Assembly: GCA_030042335.1 (NCBI GenBank)
Contig: JASHZW010000143.1
Coordinates: 1 to 6,394 of the forward strand
From: Nitrososphaerales archaeon
GTDB lineage: Archaea; Thermoproteota; Nitrososphaeria; Nitrososphaerales; UBA183
DNA: 6,394 nucleotides
Direction: 5' to 3'
Made by a program: the position numbers and the translations under genes. A model generated the notes under the pieces. The model was given only the letters and a program-made list of their open reading frames with translations, was not told the DNA's origin and did not search any database. Positions 5,670-6,394 of the stretch are shown here, piece by piece. Every line of letters starts with the position of its first letter. Within the stretch, counting starts at the first letter, position 1.

Positions 5670-6394
5670 TCAGGAATTCCTCGAGAGTACCGTTATGTAG
5701 CAGTAGTGTCCCGTGCCGCCTACGTTGTGGACGAGCCCGTTGCCCTTGTTCACCGGGACCTGCCTCTTCCCGGCTTCTCCTCTCAACTGCTTTGAGACCT
5801 CCACTATCATCGAGACACCGGTCGCGCCCACCGGATGGCCCTTGGCCTTCAGGCCCCCGTCGACGTTTACCGGGATCCGTCCGCCTATCTCGGTCTGGCC
5901 GTCCCTGATCATCTTCGCGCCCTCGCCTTTGGCGCAGAAACCGAGGTCCTCGTAGGCCATGAGCTCGGCTATCGTGAAGCAGTCGTGGCAGGTGGCTACG
6001 TCGAGGTCCGAGGGACCTATCTTGGAGTTAGAGTAGGCTTTGCGAGCCGCGTCCACTGTCGCACCAAGGCCGACATAATCGTCCCTCTTGCTGAGGTTCG
6101 CTGAGTCGGAAGACACACCCATGCCCTTTATCCAGACCGGGGTGTCGGAAAGCTTCCTCGCGGCGTCCTCGCTGGCGAGCACGACAGCAGCGGAACCATC
6201 GGTGATGGGGCATGCGTCGTAGAGCTTGAGCGGCCAGGAGACCATCTGGGAGCTCATCGCCTTGTCCAGCGTTATCTCCTTCTGGAACTGCGCCAGCGGG
6301 TTCATCGACGCGTAGTGGTGCGCCTTGACAGCGATCCTGGCAAGGTCCTCTTGGGTGGTGCCGAAGCGTTTCATGTGCGCGACGGCGTAGAGTG
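5670..6394 (-). CDS. Thiolase family protein (acetyl-CoA C-acetyltransferase / SCPx-type), C-terminal part, runs off right edge
   Basis: About 240 C-terminal residues of a roughly 390-residue thiolase are in the window. The gene continues past the right edge, since the frame stays open upstream of the internal Met at 6374 (LYAVAHMKRFGTTQEDLA). The nucleophilic Cys and about 150 N-terminal residues are therefore not visible. Clear thiolase blocks are NPLAQFQKEIT, SWPLKLYDACPITDGSAAVV, the CHDCFTIAE segment, GGRIPVNVDGGLKAKGHPVG followed by ATG (catalytic His in GHP), and a C-terminal HNVGGTG. The last motif has His-Asn where classical degradative thiolases have the second catalytic Cys, as in the SCPx/archaeal subfamily. 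The product probably condenses acetyl-CoA to acetoacetyl-CoA for the mevalonate pathway together with DUF35 and HMG-CoA synthase. A role in acyl-CoA breakdown cannot be excluded. Confidence 0.93.
   Translation of the reverse strand, partial: LYAVAHMKRFGTTQEDLARIAVKAHHYASMNPLAQFQKEITLDKAMSSQMVSWPLKLYDACPITDGSAAVVLASEDAARKLSDTPVWIKGMGVSSDSANLSKRDDYVGLGATVDAARKAYSNSKIGPSDLDVATCHDCFTIAELMAYEDLGFCAKGEGAKMIRDGQTEIGGRIPVNVDGGLKAKGHPVGATGVSMIVEVSKQLRGEAGKRQVPVNKGNGLVHNVGGTGHYCYITVLSRNS

Noticed and set aside
5672..5681. Perfect 10-base palindrome AGGAATTCCT at the end of the thiolase gene
   Set aside because: It falls within the last thiolase codons and the ribosome-binding region of DUF35; no spacing or repeat supports a regulatory role.
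5080..5700. Long plus-strand open frame of 206 codons opposite DUF35 and the thiolase end
   Set aside because: It starts inside SCP2 in another frame, its translation is Arg/Pro-rich with no family resemblance, and it lies opposite two clearly conserved genes.
5670..6374. Treating the thiolase as starting at the Met at 6374
   Set aside because: The frame stays open to the window edge with thiolase-like residues before that Met, and the N-terminal half with the nucleophilic Cys would be missing; it is a gene cut by the edge, not a short protein.
1..6394. tRNA, rRNA, CRISPR array or insertion sequence
   Set aside because: No direct repeat array, transposase-like protein or tRNA-like cloverleaf was noticed; almost every base lies in a recognised gene.

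Overview
The window looks like chromosomal DNA from an archaeon with fairly GC-rich DNA. The evidence is gene content: an RNase P Pop5 subunit next to a COG1325 RNA-binding protein, and a thiolase followed by a DUF35 zinc-ribbon/OB-fold protein. The peptide-class substrate-binding protein also has a Ser/Thr stalk and C-terminal membrane anchor, which is an archaeal arrangement. The start codons I infer are often GTG and mostly lack a good Shine-Dalgarno sequence. The phylum cannot be settled from these genes by eye; Thermoplasmatota and Thermoproteota-type lineages are both possible.

Left part (1-4018, minus strand): one compact oligopeptide/dipeptide-type (possibly oligosaccharide) ABC importer operon, transcribed right to left. 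The order is surface binding protein, DppB-type permease, DppC-type permease, then a DppD/OppD-type ATPase cut by the left edge. Gaps between genes are 7, 0 and 4 bases. A second ATPase (DppF type) would be expected beyond the edge.

Middle (4019-4125): a 107-base divergent intergenic region. It holds a TATA-like box for the transporter, a candidate promoter for the rightward genes, and nested inverted repeats.

Right-centre (4126-5233, plus strand): three tightly packed genes. These are a COG1325 RNA-binding protein, RNase P protein component 2 (Pop5) and an SCP2-domain lipid-binding protein. Their ends overlap (4 bases, then 55 bases), which suggests one transcript linking RNA processing with a lipid-carrier gene.

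Right (5230-6394, minus strand): a thiolase cut by the right edge, followed 2 bases later by its DUF35 partner. The pair probably belongs to the archaeal acetoacetyl-CoA/mevalonate module, with HMG-CoA synthase expected off the right edge, although other thiolase-DUF35 pairs exist. It meets the SCP2 gene tail to tail on a shared CTAG that supplies both stop codons.

No RNA gene, CRISPR array, mobile element or gene-free stretch above 300 bases was seen. I found no convincing undescribed system; the most notable points are the gene overlaps, the shared stop, the nested repeats and the thiolase/DUF35/SCP2 grouping.
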